7,002 nt of DNA from Prolixibacteraceae bacterium (GTDB lineage Bacteria; Bacteroidota; Bacteroidia; Bacteroidales; Prolixibacteraceae). The notes under the pieces are model-generated. The model did not search any database, had not been told where the DNA came from, and saw nothing but the letters and a program-made list of their open reading frames with translations. Positions 6,786-7,002 of the stretch are shown in pieces. The position numbers and the translations under genes are program-made. The stretch lies in NCBI GenBank assembly GCA_009782655.1, contig WRIQ01000058.1, forward strand, positions 1 through 7,002. Reading direction: 5' to 3'. Numbering within the stretch: the stretch's first letter is position 1; every line of letters begins with the position of its first letter.

Positions 6786-7002
6786 ATGATGCAGATTCTC
6801 TACGATATTGCGATTTTTTTCTATGGATTGCTGGCCAGCACCGCGTCGTTGTTTAACAAAAAAGCGAAACTTATGGTGCGAGGACGCCGCAACGCCCTTG
6901 CCGCGCTGAAATCGTACCCGCGAAAGGAGGGGCAGTACATTTGGTTTCATTGTGCATCGTTGGGCGAATTTGAGCAGGGAAGGCCGGTGATGGAAGCTGT
7001 TA
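6786..7002 (+). CDS. waaA: 3-deoxy-D-manno-octulosonic acid (Kdo) transferase, N-terminal part
   Basis: The frame starts with two successive ATG codons (6786 and 6789) and runs off the window after 72 residues. The start is MMQILYDIAIFFYGLLAS, a hydrophobic N-terminal anchor of about 20 residues as in known WaaA/KdtA enzymes. A basic stretch follows (KKAKLMVRGRRN), then YIWFHCASLGEFEQGRPVME (51-70). SLGE in that segment corresponds to the S-(V/L)-G-E motif of the family, whose glutamate (Glu61 here) is the catalytic base. WaaA transfers Kdo from CMP-Kdo to lipid A precursor at the inner face of the inner membrane, so the organism is Gram-negative with LPS. A near match to the -7 element (TTACTTTG, 6757-6764) lies about 20 bases upstream without a clear -33 box. 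Which of the two ATGs is used cannot be told. There is no Shine-Dalgarno. Confidence 0.93.
   Translation, partial: MMQILYDIAIFFYGLLASTASLFNKKAKLMVRGRRNALAALKSYPRKEGQYIWFHCASLGEFEQGRPVMEAV

Overview
This window reads as ordinary chromosome from a Bacteroidota bacterium, most likely an anaerobic Bacteroidales-like lineage. The evidence is the gene content (a DUF6913-like protein beside dapA and nspC, a Na+-type membrane pyrophosphatase, a multidomain universal stress protein), several matches to the Bacteroidota promoter -7 element TAnnTTTG, and the near absence of Shine-Dalgarno sequences. Codon use looks even along the window. I see no insertion sequence, phage gene, tRNA, rRNA, CRISPR array or sign of recent transfer.

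Layout from left to right. Positions 1-134 hold the N-terminal end of an unrecognised small membrane protein on the minus strand, cut by the window edge. A strong intrinsic terminator (156-205) separates it from hppA (222-2519, minus), a 765-residue membrane-bound ion-pumping pyrophosphatase. hppA has a canonical AAGGAGG ribosome binding site and a good Bacteroidota-type promoter. A 372-base divergent intergenic region (2520-2891) carries that promoter, a palindrome in the hppA leader, a doubtful small hydrophobic ORF and weak candidate promoters for the rightward operon.

The rightward operon (2892-5424, plus) is tightly packed: a DUF6913-like protein, then dapA (4-hydroxy-tetrahydrodipicolinate synthase), then nspC (carboxynorspermidine/carboxyspermidine decarboxylase), whose start codon overlaps the dapA stop by one base. 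DapA consumes L-aspartate-4-semialdehyde for diaminopimelate and lysine. NspC completes the polyamine route that also starts from aspartate semialdehyde, so the operon joins two users of one metabolite. Convergent to it lies a universal stress protein gene (5473-6579, minus) with a DUF2007-like N-terminal segment and two Usp domains, only the first keeping the ATP loop. The window ends in the start of waaA (6786 onward, plus), the Kdo transferase of lipid A/LPS synthesis.

I found no convincing undescribed multi-gene system. The points most worth a second look are the exceptional Shine-Dalgarno of hppA, its Na+-type residues, the DUF6913-dapA-nspC coupling, and the domain architecture of the stress protein.
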